48,214 nt of DNA from Collinsella aerofaciens (GCF_018785265.1 NZ_WQPK01000018.1:1-48214), one strand, 5' to 3'. Positions 8,128-17,986 are shown, counted from the first letter of the stretch. Notes: generated by a model not told the origin, from the letters alone. Program-made: numbers and translations.

Positions 8128-10281
8128 TTACTGAACTTTGCTGGCGAACTCGAGGTATTGCATGCGCTGCAGCTTGTTGATCGTCGAGGCGTATGGGCTG
8201 TCTTCAGATTCCAAGTCGTAGCGCAGCCCGTCGGTACCGAGGTAGCCGGCGACATTGATGGTGGGCACATCTGACCTTGTTGCAAGCAGAGCCTTTTGAT
8301 AGTCGGTGAGCGGGGCGCCGATCTTATTAAGGGTAATGGCTGCAACCTCGTTTGCCCCGACGGTGTCGTAGACGTTGAGCTCGGTATTGCCGGCGATTTC
8401 ATAGTTAGCCCAGACAAAATATGTCGACTGATAGATACGGAAAGCGTGGCTTGCCGTATCTTCCTGAGGGTACAGCTCGTCGTTGAGAGTCGTTGCGGCG
8501 CTCGGCTGATGGTCGCCAAAAAAGACAAGGACAACCGGTCTGCCGATATTGCGGAGCTCGTTGATAAAGTACTCGAGGTCCCGGTCGGATGCGTTGATGC
8601 AGGTAAGATAGGTGTTGAGCGCGCTATTGGCACCCTCGCTGGCTCCCTCGACCCAATAGTTTGTAAGCTCCTCGGCGGGAACGGTGCCATAGTCGTAGCC
8701 GCCATGATTTTGCATCGTGACGTCAAAGATGAACTGCGGGGCTTCGTCGGTTCTAAGCAGGTCGAGTATCTTGTCGTAGGTGGCGTAGTCGCATACGCCG
8801 GCATGGTAACAGGGCGCACCTTCGAAATCGCCGATTGAAAGAAAGTCTCCAAAGCCCAGCTGCTGATAGATTTTATCTCGATGGTAGTTGACGGGGTTTT
8901 GCGGGTGCATAGCGGTAGCGGTATACCCAAGCTCCTTAAGGTCCTTTGCCAGGCTGTCGACGCCATTCATCTGATATAGCTGATAGGGGATTTTGCCTAA
9001 TCCGACAAAGGCCGTTGTCGCTCCGGTCAAAAATTCGAATTCGGAGTTCGCCGTTCCGCCACCGGCGACCGAAGCGAGCATGGTGCCGCGAACAAGTGTG
9101 TCGGGAAGCGAGTTGTAGAATGCGGGGCCGGTGTACCCGGCCGCCTGGAGCTGCTCAAAGCACGAAAGGTCGCTAAAACTCTCATTCATGACGGCAACAA
9201 TCGTCGGCTTGATTTCATTGAACTGGGCAACGGCCGCCGCGCGCTGCTCGCTCGAGCCATACGTGCTGTCGTAGGTGGCGGCGAGCTCCTGCTCGATGCT
9301 CTGCGCCTCATCGGGCGTATAGTCTTCGGGCTTCTCAATGGGCAACTCGTTGACCATTTCGGTGAACGAAGTGATAAAACCCTGAGACGCATATGTGGTG
9401 ATGGGCTGCCAACGGTCAAATCCAAAATTCAGCGCCTGCTCCAAGTCGATGCTGGAAAAGCCCGAGAGCCCCACAACGGTCACTAACAGAAAAGCACAGA
9501 GGTTAGCGGCGATTGCGGGGAAGACATGGGTGGGCGTACGGAGCTTTCGCGGACGGATAAGCGAAAGAAGCCCCAGGGAAATCTCCAGCAGGGCGAGAGA
9601 GGTTACGATTCCGGCGGTAAAGGTAAACTCGTATCCCTCGCTCACCTCCATTGCGGTGCCAAGGGTCAAGATATCGCTTGGCAGGATGGCTTCGCCTTTA
9701 AACGTTATGACGAAGTGCTCGGCAATGCCAAGGATGCAGCAGGCGACGGGCACGAGGGCCATGACGCCTCCATGACGCTGTCCCAGCAAATAAAGGGAGA
9801 GCAGAACCGTCGCGAGCAGCCCGACGGAAAACCCGAATGAGTTGGCGGGAATGCGATAGAACGTTTCGTTGCAGGCAATTTCGAGTGAAACGAACGAGAG
9901 CGCTGAAACAGCGGCGATGACAAGGATGTCACGGCAAATACAGGCAACCGTTCCCGTCGCAAGATCGGTTTGGTCGATAAGTCCCGAAACCAAGGGCTCG
10001 ACAAGAAGTATGACGGCGGCAGCACCGAGCGCCGAATAAGAAAGGACCCATAGGGAACTGTCCTCATTTACGAGCAATTGATTCGTAATCCATGCAGCTA
10101 CCATGCCGAGCGGGATGAGGAGCGTCGCGCACCAAAAGACGCGGGCAATGGGTGGCTTTTCATTGTGTTTGATTGAAAAATACACGCGCACGACGACGGT
10201 GGCCACGATAAGGATGGCGATGAATATGGGCAGATTGGCCATGTCACTCGAAGTGATTTCAAGGGGGATATCTTCGGTCAT
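8128..10281 (-). CDS. LTA synthase family membrane sulfatase/phosphotransferase
   Basis: A membrane protein of 717 residues. The N-terminal part (about residues 10-270) contains several strongly hydrophobic helices. The C-terminal part is an extracellular alkaline-phosphatase-superfamily domain like that of lipoteichoic acid synthase. Visible motifs are VAVMNESFSDL (metal-binding Glu), GGGTANSEFE near residue 408 with the probable catalytic Thr, NPVNYHRDKIYQQLGF, QNHGGYDYG and VFFGDHQPS. By family it would transfer a glycerophosphate-type or other phospho-group to a cell-surface polymer or glycolipid; the acceptor cannot be read from sequence. The start at 10281 has GAGG about eight bases upstream. 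It is transcribed divergently from uvrA. Confidence 0.88.
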   Translation of the reverse strand: MTEDIPLEITSSDMANLPIFIAILIVATVVVRVYFSIKHNEKPPIARVFWCATLLIPLGMVAAWITNQLLVNEDSSLWVLSYSALGAAAVILLVEPLVSGLIDQTDLATGTVACICRDILVIAAVSALSFVSLEIACNETFYRIPANSFGFSVGLLATVLLSLYLLGQRHGGVMALVPVACCILGIAEHFVITFKGEAILPSDILTLGTAMEVSEGYEFTFTAGIVTSLALLEISLGLLSLIRPRKLRTPTHVFPAIAANLCAFLLVTVVGLSGFSSIDLEQALNFGFDRWQPITTYASQGFITSFTEMVNELPIEKPEDYTPDEAQSIEQELAATYDSTYGSSEQRAAAVAQFNEIKPTIVAVMNESFSDLSCFEQLQAAGYTGPAFYNSLPDTLVRGTMLASVAGGGTANSEFEFLTGATTAFVGLGKIPYQLYQMNGVDSLAKDLKELGYTATAMHPQNPVNYHRDKIYQQLGFGDFLSIGDFEGAPCYHAGVCDYATYDKILDLLRTDEAPQFIFDVTMQNHGGYDYGTVPAEELTNYWVEGASEGANSALNTYLTCINASDRDLEYFINELRNIGRPVVLVFFGDHQPSAATTLNDELYPQEDTASHAFRIYQSTYFVWANYEIAGNTELNVYDTVGANEVAAITLNKIGAPLTDYQKALLATRSDVPTINVAGYLGTDGLRYDLESEDSPYASTINKLQRMQYLEFASKVQ

Positions 10282-10399
10282 GGACGTTCCTCTGTTACGG
10301 CAAATTAAGTTCAGTATTAGATTACTGTAACCTTTCCACGGCATTTCGAGAAACAAAGCGCCCGATACGCAAAGCTAAAGGTCTGCGAATCTTGTATTA

Positions 10400-10413
10400 C
10401 GAACATCTGTGCG
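10400..10413 (+). promoter_or_regulatory. Possible SOS (LexA) operator upstream of uvrA
   Basis: CGAACATCTGTGCG matches the Gram-positive/actinobacterial LexA box CGAACRNRYGTTYG with two mismatches. It lies 61 bases upstream of the uvrA start. No comparable box was seen before uvrB or the ybaK-murJ-uvrC operon, and LexA specificity in this organism is unknown. Confidence 0.35.
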
Positions 10414-10474
10414 CGTCGAGTGCGCTAAACTCATCGACAGTATGATTCGATGCAATAGGAGGCAAGGAGCTTCC

Positions 10475-13354
10475 ATGTCTGATTCTTCTATCGTTATTCG
10501 CGGCGCTCGTGAGCACAACCTCCGTGATATCGATGTTTCCATTCCGCGTGACCAACTCGTGGTCATTACCGGTCTTTCTGGCTCGGGCAAGAGTTCGCTG
10601 GCATTTGACACTATCTATGCCGAGGGCCAGCGTCGATACGTTGAGAGCCTTTCGAGCTATGCGCGCCAGTTCTTGGGCCAGATGGACAAACCCGACTTGG
10701 ATTCAATCGACGGCCTTTCGCCGGCGGTGTCGATTGACCAAAAGACGACGTCTAAAAACCCTCGCTCGACGGTTGGCACCGTAACCGAGATTTATGACTA
10801 TCTGCGCCTGCTGTTCGCCCGTGTGGGCACCCCGCACTGCCCCGAATGCGGCCGCGTCATTGAGCGTCAGACGACCGACCAGGTTGCCGACAAGGTCTTG
10901 GCGGCGGGGGAGGGCCGCCGCGCGTTTGTGCTGGCACCGGTGGTGCGCGGGCGAAAAGGCGAGTACACCAAACTGTTTGAGGACCTTCGCGCCGAGGGCT
11001 TTAGCCGCGTGCGTGTCGACGGTGAAGTGCGCTCGCTCGACGATCCGATCGATCTGGACAAGAAGTTCAAGCACGATATCGAGGTCGTGGTCGACCGCAT
11101 CGTGATTCGGGAAAACTCTCTGGGCCGCATCGCCGAGTCTGTTGAACAGGCGACTGCCTTGGCGCACGGCAATGTAAACGTGTACATGCTGCCCGATCGC
11201 GATGCTCCCGAGGGGACCGAGGGCGAACTGCTGGAGTATTCGTTGGCCTTGGCGTGCCCGGAGCATGGACACTCCATTGACGATCTTCAGCCGCGTGATT
11301 TTTCGTTCAACGCTCCCTATGGCGCATGTCCTGAGTGCGACGGCCTGGGCTTTAAGAAAACCGTTGATGCCGAGGCGCTGATTGAGGACCCCTCGAAGTC
11401 CATTGCCGACGGAGTCTTTGGTAGCCTGTTTGGCAATTCGAACTACTATCCGCAGATTTTTGCTGCGGTCTGCAAACACTTTAAGGTGAGCGCCGATACG
11501 CCGTGGGAGGACTTGCCCCCTCGCGTGCGTCGTGCATTCTTGGATGGCCTGGGCGATACGAAGATCTCGGTCGACTACCAAAAGCTCGACGGACGTCGTA
11601 GCCAGTGGGATACAAAGTTTTCGGGCGTTCGCAACATCCTGTACGAACGCTATGCCGAGACGACGAACGAGAACACCAAGGCGCGCCTGGAGAAGTACAT
11701 TCGCGAGGAACCGTGCTCGAGCTGCCACGGCGCTCGTTTGCGCCCTGAGATGCTCGCCGTCACCGTGGGCGGCAAGTCCATTTACGAGGTTTGTTGCCTG
11801 TCGTGCCGTGAGTCGCTCGAGTTTTTTGAGGGCTTGGAACTTACCGAGCGTCAACGGTTTATCGGCGGCCGTATCGTCAAGGAAATCCTGGAGCGCTTGC
11901 GTTTTCTGGTCGATGTTGGACTCGACTATCTGACGCTCGATCGTGCTTCGGCGACGCTTTCCGGTGGCGAGGCACAGCGTATTCGACTGGCAACGCAGAT
12001 CGGCGCGGGTCTCATGGGCGTGCTCTATATTCTGGATGAGCCCTCGATCGGTCTTCATCAGCGTGACAACGAGCGCCTGATCAAGACGCTCGAGCGCCTG
12101 CGCGATATCGGCAATACCGTTATCGTCGTCGAACACGACGAGGATACAATCCGTGCCGCCGACTACGTGATCGACATGGGGCCCGGCGCCGGCGTCAACG
12201 GCGGACACGTAGTCGCGGCGGGAACGCCTGCCGATATCATGGCGTGTCCTGAGTCGATGACGGGCGCTTATCTGACCGGCAAACGAATGATCCGGGTGCC
12301 TGATGAACGGCGCAAACCCGGTCGCGGCTGCCTTAAAATTACGGGCGCTCGAGCCAACAACCTCAAAAACGTTACTGCCAAGATCGAGTTTGGTACGCTT
12401 ACGGTTGTTACCGGCGTGTCGGGATCGGGCAAGAGCTCCCTAGTTACCGACACCATTGCGCCTGCCCTTACGAATGCCATTCACCGCTCGACGCGCCCTG
12501 TGGGTCCGTATAAGAAAATCGAGGGCATCGAGTGTATCGATAAGGTTATCGATATCGACCAGTCGCCGATTGGCCGCACGCCGCGTTCCAACCCTGCTAC
12601 CTATATCGGCCTGTGGGATGATCTTCGCGCACTGTTTGCGAGTACGCCGGAGTCGAAGGCGCGCGGCTACTCGCCAGGTCGTTTCTCCTTTAATGTGAGT
12701 GGCGGGCGCTGTGAGGCGTGCAAGGGCGACGGACAGATCAAGATCGAGATGCACTTCCTTCCCGATATCTACGTTCCCTGCGAAGTTTGCGGCGGTAAAC
12801 GCTACAACCGCGAGACACTCGAGGTCACCTATCGTGGCAAGACCATCTCGGACGTGCTCGACATGAGCGTTACCGAGGCGCTGGCCTTCTTTGGGAATAT
12901 CCCGCAGATTAAGCGCAAGCTCCAGACGCTGTACGATGTAGGCTTGGGCTACGTGAGCCTGGGCCAGCCCGCCACGACGCTTTCGGGCGGCGAGGCGCAG
13001 CGTGTAAAGCTCGCCAAGGAGCTTCATCGACGCCAGACGGGCAAGACGTTCTATATTTTGGACGAGCCGACGACCGGCCTTCATTTTGAGGACGTCCGCC
13101 AGCTGCTCGATGTACTGCAGCGCTTGGTCGATGCGGGCAACACGGTGCTGGTGATTGAACACAACCTTGATGTCATCAAGGTTGCCGACCGCCTGATCGA
13201 TATGGGTCCCGAGGGCGGTAACGGCGGCGGAACCGTCGTGGTTTCGGGTACACCGGAGCAGGTTGCGGACTGTCCGCAGAGTTATACGGGCAAGTTTTTG
13301 GCGCCGTTGCTCAGGCGTGACCGGGAGCGCCAGGCTCAACTTGATGCTCAATAA
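10475..13354 (+). CDS. uvrA: Excinuclease ABC subunit A
   Basis: Damage-sensing ATPase of nucleotide excision repair. The 959-residue protein has two ABC ATPase modules. The first Walker A (GLSGSGKS) is at residues 33-40 and the second (GVSGSGKS) at about 648-655. Signature sequences [12 protein letters not shown] and [12 protein letters not shown] and Walker B ILDEP occur in both halves. Zinc-binding cysteines appear in [23 protein letters not shown] and CEACKGDG...CEVCGGKRY. The ATG at 10475 has AAGGAG five bases upstream and gives the normal UvrA N-terminus, so the upstream extension to 10409 is rejected. Transcription diverges from the LTA-synthase-like gene; a possible LexA box lies at 10400. 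Confidence 0.98.
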   Translation: MSDSSIVIRGAREHNLRDIDVSIPRDQLVVITGLSGSGKSSLAFDTIYAEGQRRYVESLSSYARQFLGQMDKPDLDSIDGLSPAVSIDQKTTSKNPRSTVGTVTEIYDYLRLLFARVGTPHCPECGRVIERQTTDQVADKVLAAGEGRRAFVLAPVVRGRKGEYTKLFEDLRAEGFSRVRVDGEVRSLDDPIDLDKKFKHDIEVVVDRIVIRENSLGRIAESVEQATALAHGNVNVYMLPDRDAPEGTEGELLEYSLALACPEHGHSIDDLQPRDFSFNAPYGACPECDGLGFKKTVDAEALIEDPSKSIADGVFGSLFGNSNYYPQIFAAVCKHFKVSADTPWEDLPPRVRRAFLDGLGDTKISVDYQKLDGRRSQWDTKFSGVRNILYERYAETTNENTKARLEKYIREEPCSSCHGARLRPEMLAVTVGGKSIYEVCCLSCRESLEFFEGLELTERQRFIGGRIVKEILERLRFLVDVGLDYLTLDRASATLSGGEAQRIRLATQIGAGLMGVLYILDEPSIGLHQRDNERLIKTLERLRDIGNTVIVVEHDEDTIRAADYVIDMGPGAGVNGGHVVAAGTPADIMACPESMTGAYLTGKRMIRVPDERRKPGRGCLKITGARANNLKNVTAKIEFGTLTVVTGVSGSGKSSLVTDTIAPALTNAIHRSTRPVGPYKKIEGIECIDKVIDIDQSPIGRTPRSNPATYIGLWDDLRALFASTPESKARGYSPGRFSFNVSGGRCEACKGDGQIKIEMHFLPDIYVPCEVCGGKRYNRETLEVTYRGKTISDVLDMSVTEALAFFGNIPQIKRKLQTLYDVGLGYVSLGQPATTLSGGEAQRVKLAKELHRRQTGKTFYILDEPTTGLHFEDVRQLLDVLQRLVDAGNTVLVIEHNLDVIKVADRLIDMGPEGGNGGGTVVVSGTPEQVADCPQSYTGKFLAPLLRRDRERQAQLDAQ

Positions 13355-13374
13355 ATAGGCGATTCAGTTTATGG

Positions 13375-13405
13375 GCGCCATCGACTCCTTGTGATTCGAT
13401 GGCGC
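13375..13405 (+). terminator. Hairpin after uvrA, probable weak terminator
   Basis: A perfect 10-bp stem (13375-13384 with 13396-13405) with an 11-base loop starts 21 bases after the uvrA stop. The following TTGCTGT is a poor T-tract. Confidence 0.5.
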
Positions 13406-13418
13406 TTGCTGTGCCGAA

Positions 13419-13449
13419 GTGACGTATGCAGCCGAATTGGACATATACT
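13419..13449 (+). promoter_or_regulatory. Candidate promoter of the ybaK-murJ-uvrC operon
   Basis: GTGACG (13419-13424) and TATACT (13444-13449) are 19 bases apart and lie 38 bases upstream of the ybaK start codon. The -10 is good, the -35 only fair. Confidence 0.4.
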
Positions 13450-13486
13450 TAATCCTTACGTCCGAATGCGAGGGAAAGGATATGTC

Positions 13487-13987
13487 ATGGCAAAGGCTGT
13501 AAAGACGCCAAAAACCAATGCGATGCGCGAGCTGGAAAGCGCCGGCATTTCCTATGTTCTACATACGTACGAAGACGATGGCGATGAGTCGGTGGGCCTG
13601 GGGGTCGCGATTTCGGAGCAGCTTGGCGAGGAGCCCGGTCAAGGATTTAAGACTTTGGTCTGTGTGACACCGTCCAACGACTATGTCGTGTGCTGCATCC
13701 CTGTTGCCGACGAGCTCGATCTAAAGTCCGCCGCGCGTGCCGCGGGGGAGAAGTCCTTGGCCATGATGCATGTGAAGGATTTGCTTGCGGCGACTGGCTA
13801 CGTTCGCGGCGGCTGCAGCCCGGTCGGTATGAAAAAACGCTACCGGACGCTCATTGATGAGACATGTGTCCTTTGGGATACCATTTTTATTTCGGGAGGC
13901 AAGCGTGGTTATCAGCTCGAGCTTGCACCCGATGATTTAATTGCATTTTGCGGGGCGACGGTTGCCGCGATTACGAGAGAGGACTGA
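13487..13987 (+). CDS. ybaK: Cys-tRNA(Pro)/tRNA editing deacylase, YbaK/EbsC family
   Basis: A 166-residue cytoplasmic protein of the YbaK editing family, which hydrolyses Cys wrongly attached to tRNA-Pro. The N-terminus (NAMRELESAGISYVLHTYEDD) and the segment GYVRGGCSPVGMKKRY, carrying the conserved GGCSPxG motif, are diagnostic. Length equals that of the family. The ATG at 13487 is chosen because GGGAAAGGA ends six bases before it. It begins an apparent operon with murJ, whose start codon lies three bases after this stop. Confidence 0.9.
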   Translation: MAKAVKTPKTNAMRELESAGISYVLHTYEDDGDESVGLGVAISEQLGEEPGQGFKTLVCVTPSNDYVVCCIPVADELDLKSAARAAGEKSLAMMHVKDLLAATGYVRGGCSPVGMKKRYRTLIDETCVLWDTIFISGGKRGYQLELAPDDLIAFCGATVAAITRED

Positions 13988-13990
13988 GCG

Positions 13991-15673
13991 ATGCCGCAGG
14001 AAGAATTGAAGCGCGGAGCTCATTTTGCAAAAGAATCTGCGCCTCAGACACCCTCATCCGAAGCTTCTTCGTCGCGAGATGACACTGACGACATGGGCTC
14101 GTCGGACTACTCCACGGTTGGTCGTTCCGCCGGGCTTATGACCATCCTGACTATCGTGTCTCGCGTCACCGGTTTTATCCGCACGTGGGCAATGGCGGCC
14201 GCTATCGGCATGTCGCTACTCTCGTCCTCCTATCAGGTCGCCAACAACCTGCCCAATATGCTCTACGAACTCGTGATGGGCGGCATGCTCGTGACGGCGT
14301 TTTTGCCCGTGTACATGGGCGTGAGGCGTGAGCAGGGTCGCGAGGCCTCAAACGAGTACGTGGGCAACCTGCTCGGCATTCTGCTTTTGGTGCTGGGTGG
14401 CATTTCGTTGCTGGGGACCGTGTTCGCCCCGGGCTTTATCTGGACGCAATCGTTCCTTTCGGGTGACGGCGGCAGCATGGATACCGCTGCGTTCATGTTT
14501 CGTTTCTTTGCCATCCAGATTCTGTTTTATGGTTTGGGCTCGGTGTTCTCGGGCGTTCTCAACGCACACCGCGACTACTTCTGGTCGACGTTTGCTCCGG
14601 TCCTCAACAATGTGATCGTCATTGCGAGCTTTATGGGTTTTGCGCCCGTGTCCGCACAGTTTGGCGAACGTGCCGGCATCATCTTGATTGCGGCCGGTAC
14701 GACCCTCGGTGTCTTTGTTCAGATGGCATGTCAGATCCCCGCGCTTGGCAAGCACGGCGTGCATCCCCATATCCATATCGACTTTAAGGACCCCGCACTG
14801 CGGCAGACGATTGCGCTCGGTATCCCGACGCTGCTCGCCACGGTGTGCATGTTTGTCTCGACTTCTATCACCAACGCTGCCGCGCTGGTGGTCCAGCCCG
14901 AGACTGGTCCTTCCGTCATCGCCTATGCGCGCCTGTGGTACACGCTGCCCTACGCGCTGATTGCCGCCTCGCTTTCGACGGCGCTCTATACCGAGCTCTC
15001 TCACGACGCGCAGGAGAAGGATTACGACAGCGTTCGCACGGGCATTTCGCGTGGCGTCGCCCAGATGCTGTTCTTCCTGATTCCGTTCGCGCTGTACCTG
15101 ATTGTCTTCGCGCGTCCGCTCAACATGATCTACTGTGCTGGCAAGTTCGATGAATCCGGCGTGACGCTGGTGTCCGAGTACCTTGTCTACCTGGCGCTCT
15201 CGCTGCCGCTCTACGGCGTGGTCGTGTTGATGCAGAAGAGCTTCTCTGCCTTGCTCGACATGAAGCCCTATAGTCGCTATTGCCTGTATTCTGCCATCGG
15301 CCAGGCCGGCTCGGTTCTGCTGTTTGGCGTTGTGCTGGGCTTCGGCATGCCGGCAATCGCGCTTTCGTATGTCGTCGACTACGTGATCTTGGTCGGTTGT
15401 TCGCTGTGGTGGCTGCGTCGTCGTCTGCGTGGCCTTCAGGTCAAATCTATCCTACATGGCGGTTTCTTTGGCCTTTTGCTTGGTGGCCTGGGTGCTGCCG
15501 CAGGCGCCGGCGTCATGTGGGCGCTTGAGCACTTTGTCGGGGCGCTTGGCGGTTCGATTCTGATTACTCTTGGCTATGTTTGCGTTGCGGGTGTCGTCTC
15601 GCTTGCTGTTACCTTTGGCCTTGCCGTCGTCCTTAAGATGCCCGAGGTCTCGGCGCTGCTTCGTCGCAAGTAG
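13991..15673 (+). CDS. murJ: Lipid II flippase MurJ (MviN family)
   Basis: Polytopic inner-membrane protein that flips lipid II to the outer face for peptidoglycan synthesis. The 560-residue chain has a hydrophilic N-terminal extension of about 45 residues, rich in Ser and Asp, before the first membrane helix. The MurJ core follows, with the conserved start SRVTGFIRTWAMAAAIG and the loop NNLPNMLYELVMGGMLVTAF. About 14 hydrophobic segments are visible. The start overlaps the regulatory zone of ybaK (three-base gap), with AGAGAGG at 13976-13982. The stop is immediately followed by the uvrC start, so ybaK, murJ and uvrC are probably one transcript. Confidence 0.95.
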   Translation: MPQEELKRGAHFAKESAPQTPSSEASSSRDDTDDMGSSDYSTVGRSAGLMTILTIVSRVTGFIRTWAMAAAIGMSLLSSSYQVANNLPNMLYELVMGGMLVTAFLPVYMGVRREQGREASNEYVGNLLGILLLVLGGISLLGTVFAPGFIWTQSFLSGDGGSMDTAAFMFRFFAIQILFYGLGSVFSGVLNAHRDYFWSTFAPVLNNVIVIASFMGFAPVSAQFGERAGIILIAAGTTLGVFVQMACQIPALGKHGVHPHIHIDFKDPALRQTIALGIPTLLATVCMFVSTSITNAAALVVQPETGPSVIAYARLWYTLPYALIAASLSTALYTELSHDAQEKDYDSVRTGISRGVAQMLFFLIPFALYLIVFARPLNMIYCAGKFDESGVTLVSEYLVYLALSLPLYGVVVLMQKSFSALLDMKPYSRYCLYSAIGQAGSVLLFGVVLGFGMPAIALSYVVDYVILVGCSLWWLRRRLRGLQVKSILHGGFFGLLLGGLGAAAGAGVMWALEHFVGALGGSILITLGYVCVAGVVSLAVTFGLAVVLKMPEVSALLRRK

Positions 15674-17620
15674 GTGCGCGTGGCCGGTCACGACAACATT
15701 CCAACGCTTGCCGAGCAGGTTTCGCGCGTTCCCACACAGCCCGGATGCTACCTTTGGAAGGATGCCAAGGGCGATGTCATCTACGTGGGCAAGGCGAAAA
15801 ACCTACGCGCCCGCATGCGTCAATACGTGACACTGCAGGATGAGCGTCAAAAGATTCCGCTGATGATGCAGCTGGTGGCGAGCTTTGACTATATCGTGGT
15901 GGAGACCGAGCATGAGGCGTTGGTGCTCGAGCGCAATTTGATTGGTCAGTACCATCCGTACTTTAACGTCGACCTCAAGGATGACAAGAGCTACCCCTTT
16001 ATCGCCATTACAAAGGGCGACCTGTATCCCGCTATCAAATATACGCGTGAGCGTCATAAGCCGGGAACGCGCTATTTTGGACCCTATACCGATAGCCGTG
16101 CGGCACGTGAGACGATAGATACGCTGCGCAAGGTTATTCCCATCTGCTCCGCATCCTGTGCGGAGTGGCGTCGTTGTCGCCGTATCGTTGAGTCCCACAA
16201 GGGCGAGGAAGACATCGTCAATATGATTTGCGCGCAAAACGGGCGTCCCTGCTTTGACTACCATGTCGGGCGCGGCCCGGGTGCGTGTGTCGGCGCGATT
16301 TCCCCGGCAGACTATGCCAAGAACGTCAAGCGTGTCGAGCGCTTTTTGTCGGGCCATCGCAAGGATGTCGTCGATGAGCTGACCTCCGAGATGACGGATG
16401 CCGCCGAGGCGCTCGACTTTGAGCGCGCGGCACGCGTCAAACGTCGTTTGGAGGTCATCAGGGGTCTGGACGATCGTCAGCAAGTCGTTTTTCCCTCCAG
16501 TGTCGATATCGATGTCATCGGGTTCTATCGCGAGGAGACCATCTCCGCCGCTTGCGTCTTCGTCGTTCGCGAGGGCCGAACAGTTCGCACCTGCGAGTTC
16601 ATTCTCGACAAGGGTCTTGATGTTGACGAGGAAGAGCTCCAGTCGGGCTTTCTTAAGCGCTATTACGACGAGACGGCTGATATTCCAGCTGAGGTCAACC
16701 TTTCCGTCGAGCTTGAGGATGCGGAGGCGCTGGGGGAATGGCTTGCGGGCAAGCGCGAGCGTTCCTGCCATCTCCATAGGCCGCAGCGTGGCGAAAAGCA
16801 CCGTTTGCTCGATATGGCATCCAAAAATGCGCGCCATGCCCTCATGCGCTACATGATGCGAACGGGGTACGCTGACGACCGCACCAATCAGGCGCTCCTG
16901 GAGCTCGAAAGCGCGCTGGCGCTGCCAGCGCCGCCGATGCGTATCGAGTGCTTCGATATCTCGACGCTGCACGGAACCTTTACCGTCGCCTCGATGGTGG
17001 TGTTTACCAACGGACGCGCCGACAAGAGCCAGTACCGTCGTTTTAAAATTCAGGCCGAATTGGACGAGGCAAACGACTTCGTGTCGATGTCCGAGGTTTT
17101 GGGACGACGCTATGCTCCCGAGCGCATGGCCGACGAGCGCTTTGGATCGCGCCCCGATTTGCTCGTTGTCGATGGCGGTAAGCCGCAATTGACCGCTGCG
17201 ATCAAGCAACTTGAGGCTCTTGGGCTCGATATACCAGTTTGTGGCTTGGCAAAGGCCGATGAGGAGGTTTTCGTGCCTTGGGACGAGACTCCAGTCGTGC
17301 TTCCGACCGGGTCCGCGTCGCTCTATCTAATCAAACAGGTGCGCGATGAATCGCACCGTTTTGCCATCACGTTCCATCGCGAATTGCGCGATAAAGCCAT
17401 GACGGTTTCGGTACTCGATGACGTTCCAGGCGTGGGACCCACCAGAAAACGTGCCCTTATGCGCCATTTTGGCTCGATGAAGCGTTTGCGCGCGGCGAGC
17501 GAGCAAGAGATCGCGGAAGTTCGAGGCGTTCCGGCCGATGTCGCCAAAGCGGTCCACGAGGCACTTGTTGCATGGAATGCCGAACGCGCCCAGGCATCGG
17601 CCAACCGTTCCGAAAACTAA
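15674..17620 (+). CDS. uvrC: Excinuclease ABC subunit C
   Basis: Dual-incision nuclease of nucleotide excision repair. The GIY-YIG domain that makes the 3' cut covers residues about 20-100 (GCYLWKDAKGDVIYVGKAKN). A UVR motif for UvrB contact is at about 236-271. The RNase-H-like 5' nuclease starts near residue 420 (RIECFDIS, then LLVVDGGKPQL). Tandem helix-hairpin-helix motifs (VPGVGPTRKRALMRHFGS, EVRGVPADVAKAV) end the 648-residue protein. The GTG at 15674 directly follows the murJ stop; a second in-frame GTG at 15680 is an equally possible start. In many actinobacteria rapZ follows uvrC directly, but here the nan cluster lies between. Confidence 0.97.
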   Translation: MRVAGHDNIPTLAEQVSRVPTQPGCYLWKDAKGDVIYVGKAKNLRARMRQYVTLQDERQKIPLMMQLVASFDYIVVETEHEALVLERNLIGQYHPYFNVDLKDDKSYPFIAITKGDLYPAIKYTRERHKPGTRYFGPYTDSRAARETIDTLRKVIPICSASCAEWRRCRRIVESHKGEEDIVNMICAQNGRPCFDYHVGRGPGACVGAISPADYAKNVKRVERFLSGHRKDVVDELTSEMTDAAEALDFERAARVKRRLEVIRGLDDRQQVVFPSSVDIDVIGFYREETISAACVFVVREGRTVRTCEFILDKGLDVDEEELQSGFLKRYYDETADIPAEVNLSVELEDAEALGEWLAGKRERSCHLHRPQRGEKHRLLDMASKNARHALMRYMMRTGYADDRTNQALLELESALALPAPPMRIECFDISTLHGTFTVASMVVFTNGRADKSQYRRFKIQAELDEANDFVSMSEVLGRRYAPERMADERFGSRPDLLVVDGGKPQLTAAIKQLEALGLDIPVCGLAKADEEVFVPWDETPVVLPTGSASLYLIKQVRDESHRFAITFHRELRDKAMTVSVLDDVPGVGPTRKRALMRHFGSMKRLRAASEQEIAEVRGVPADVAKAVHEALVAWNAERAQASANRSEN

Positions 17621-17712
17621 ACGTGCTTCTAAACAACTGATATACATGATTGGCCGATTTTCAACCATTTATTTCGCCATGATTGCCTGCTGGTTTCGGG
17701 TTTTATTAACGC

Positions 17713-17724
17713 TAAAACGTTTGA
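17713..17724 (+). promoter_or_regulatory. Candidate LacI-family-type operator before the nan cluster
   Basis: TAAAACGTTTGA contains the perfect 8-bp palindrome AAACGTTT with a CG centre, the shape of LacI/CcpA-type operators. It overlaps the TTGACT hexamer at 17721-17726. A longer version occurs upstream of gap at 30352-30365. Confidence 0.45.
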
Positions 17725-17752
17725 CTAACCCAAGCGAAAACCCTGCTATCCT
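17721..17752 (+). promoter_or_regulatory. Candidate promoter of the nan cluster
   Basis: TTGACT at 17721-17726 and an extended -10 (TG-C-TATCCT, 17744-17752) are separated by 20 bases. The TGN extension could compensate for the long spacer. Use of this promoter would give a leader of about 225 bases. A second possibility, TTGTCA (17810-17815) with TAGTAA (17833-17838) at 17-base spacing, lies inside the structured region. Confidence 0.45.
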
Positions 17753-17783
17753 GCGGGTTGACGAAGACTGATATCTCACCTCG

Positions 17784-17866
17784 CCGATACATACTGTCTG
17801 GCGAATCGTTTGTCAACGAATTCGGTGAACGGTAGTAAATACCGTTCAAGCGTATGTATGTATCGG
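17784..17866 (+). ncRNA. Potential three-way-junction leader RNA of the nan cluster
   Basis: A perfect 11-bp closing stem (17784-17794 with 17856-17866) encloses two hairpins. The first (17802-17824) has nine pairs with one bulged A and a TGTC loop. The second (17827-17847) has eight perfect pairs with a GTAAA loop. All three helices can form together. The fold suggests a cis-regulatory RNA, but the perfect 17827-17847 dyad could instead be a DNA operator around an internal promoter. No known riboswitch class was recognised. Confidence 0.45.
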
Positions 17867-17986
17867 TCGCCGAGCGCGGCACCTCAGTTGGGTTCGTCGG
17901 TAGGTAAGGTATATATCGTCCGCAAGTTGCGCGGGGGCAAGTCTAGATGCTCCCGAGTAAGATTCTCTATTGAGATAGGAGAAGAC

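Larger units (their letters stand above)
17621..17986 (+). other. 366-base gene-free regulatory region and leader of the nan cluster
   Basis: No credible gene is present. From 5' to 3' it holds an AAACGTTT-core dyad overlapping a TTGACT hexamer (17713-17726), an extended -10 (17744-17752), a potential three-way-junction structure (17784-17866), a further hairpin (17933-17954) and the ribosome binding site AGGAG of the binding-protein gene. No clear terminator for uvrC was found. Confidence 0.7.
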
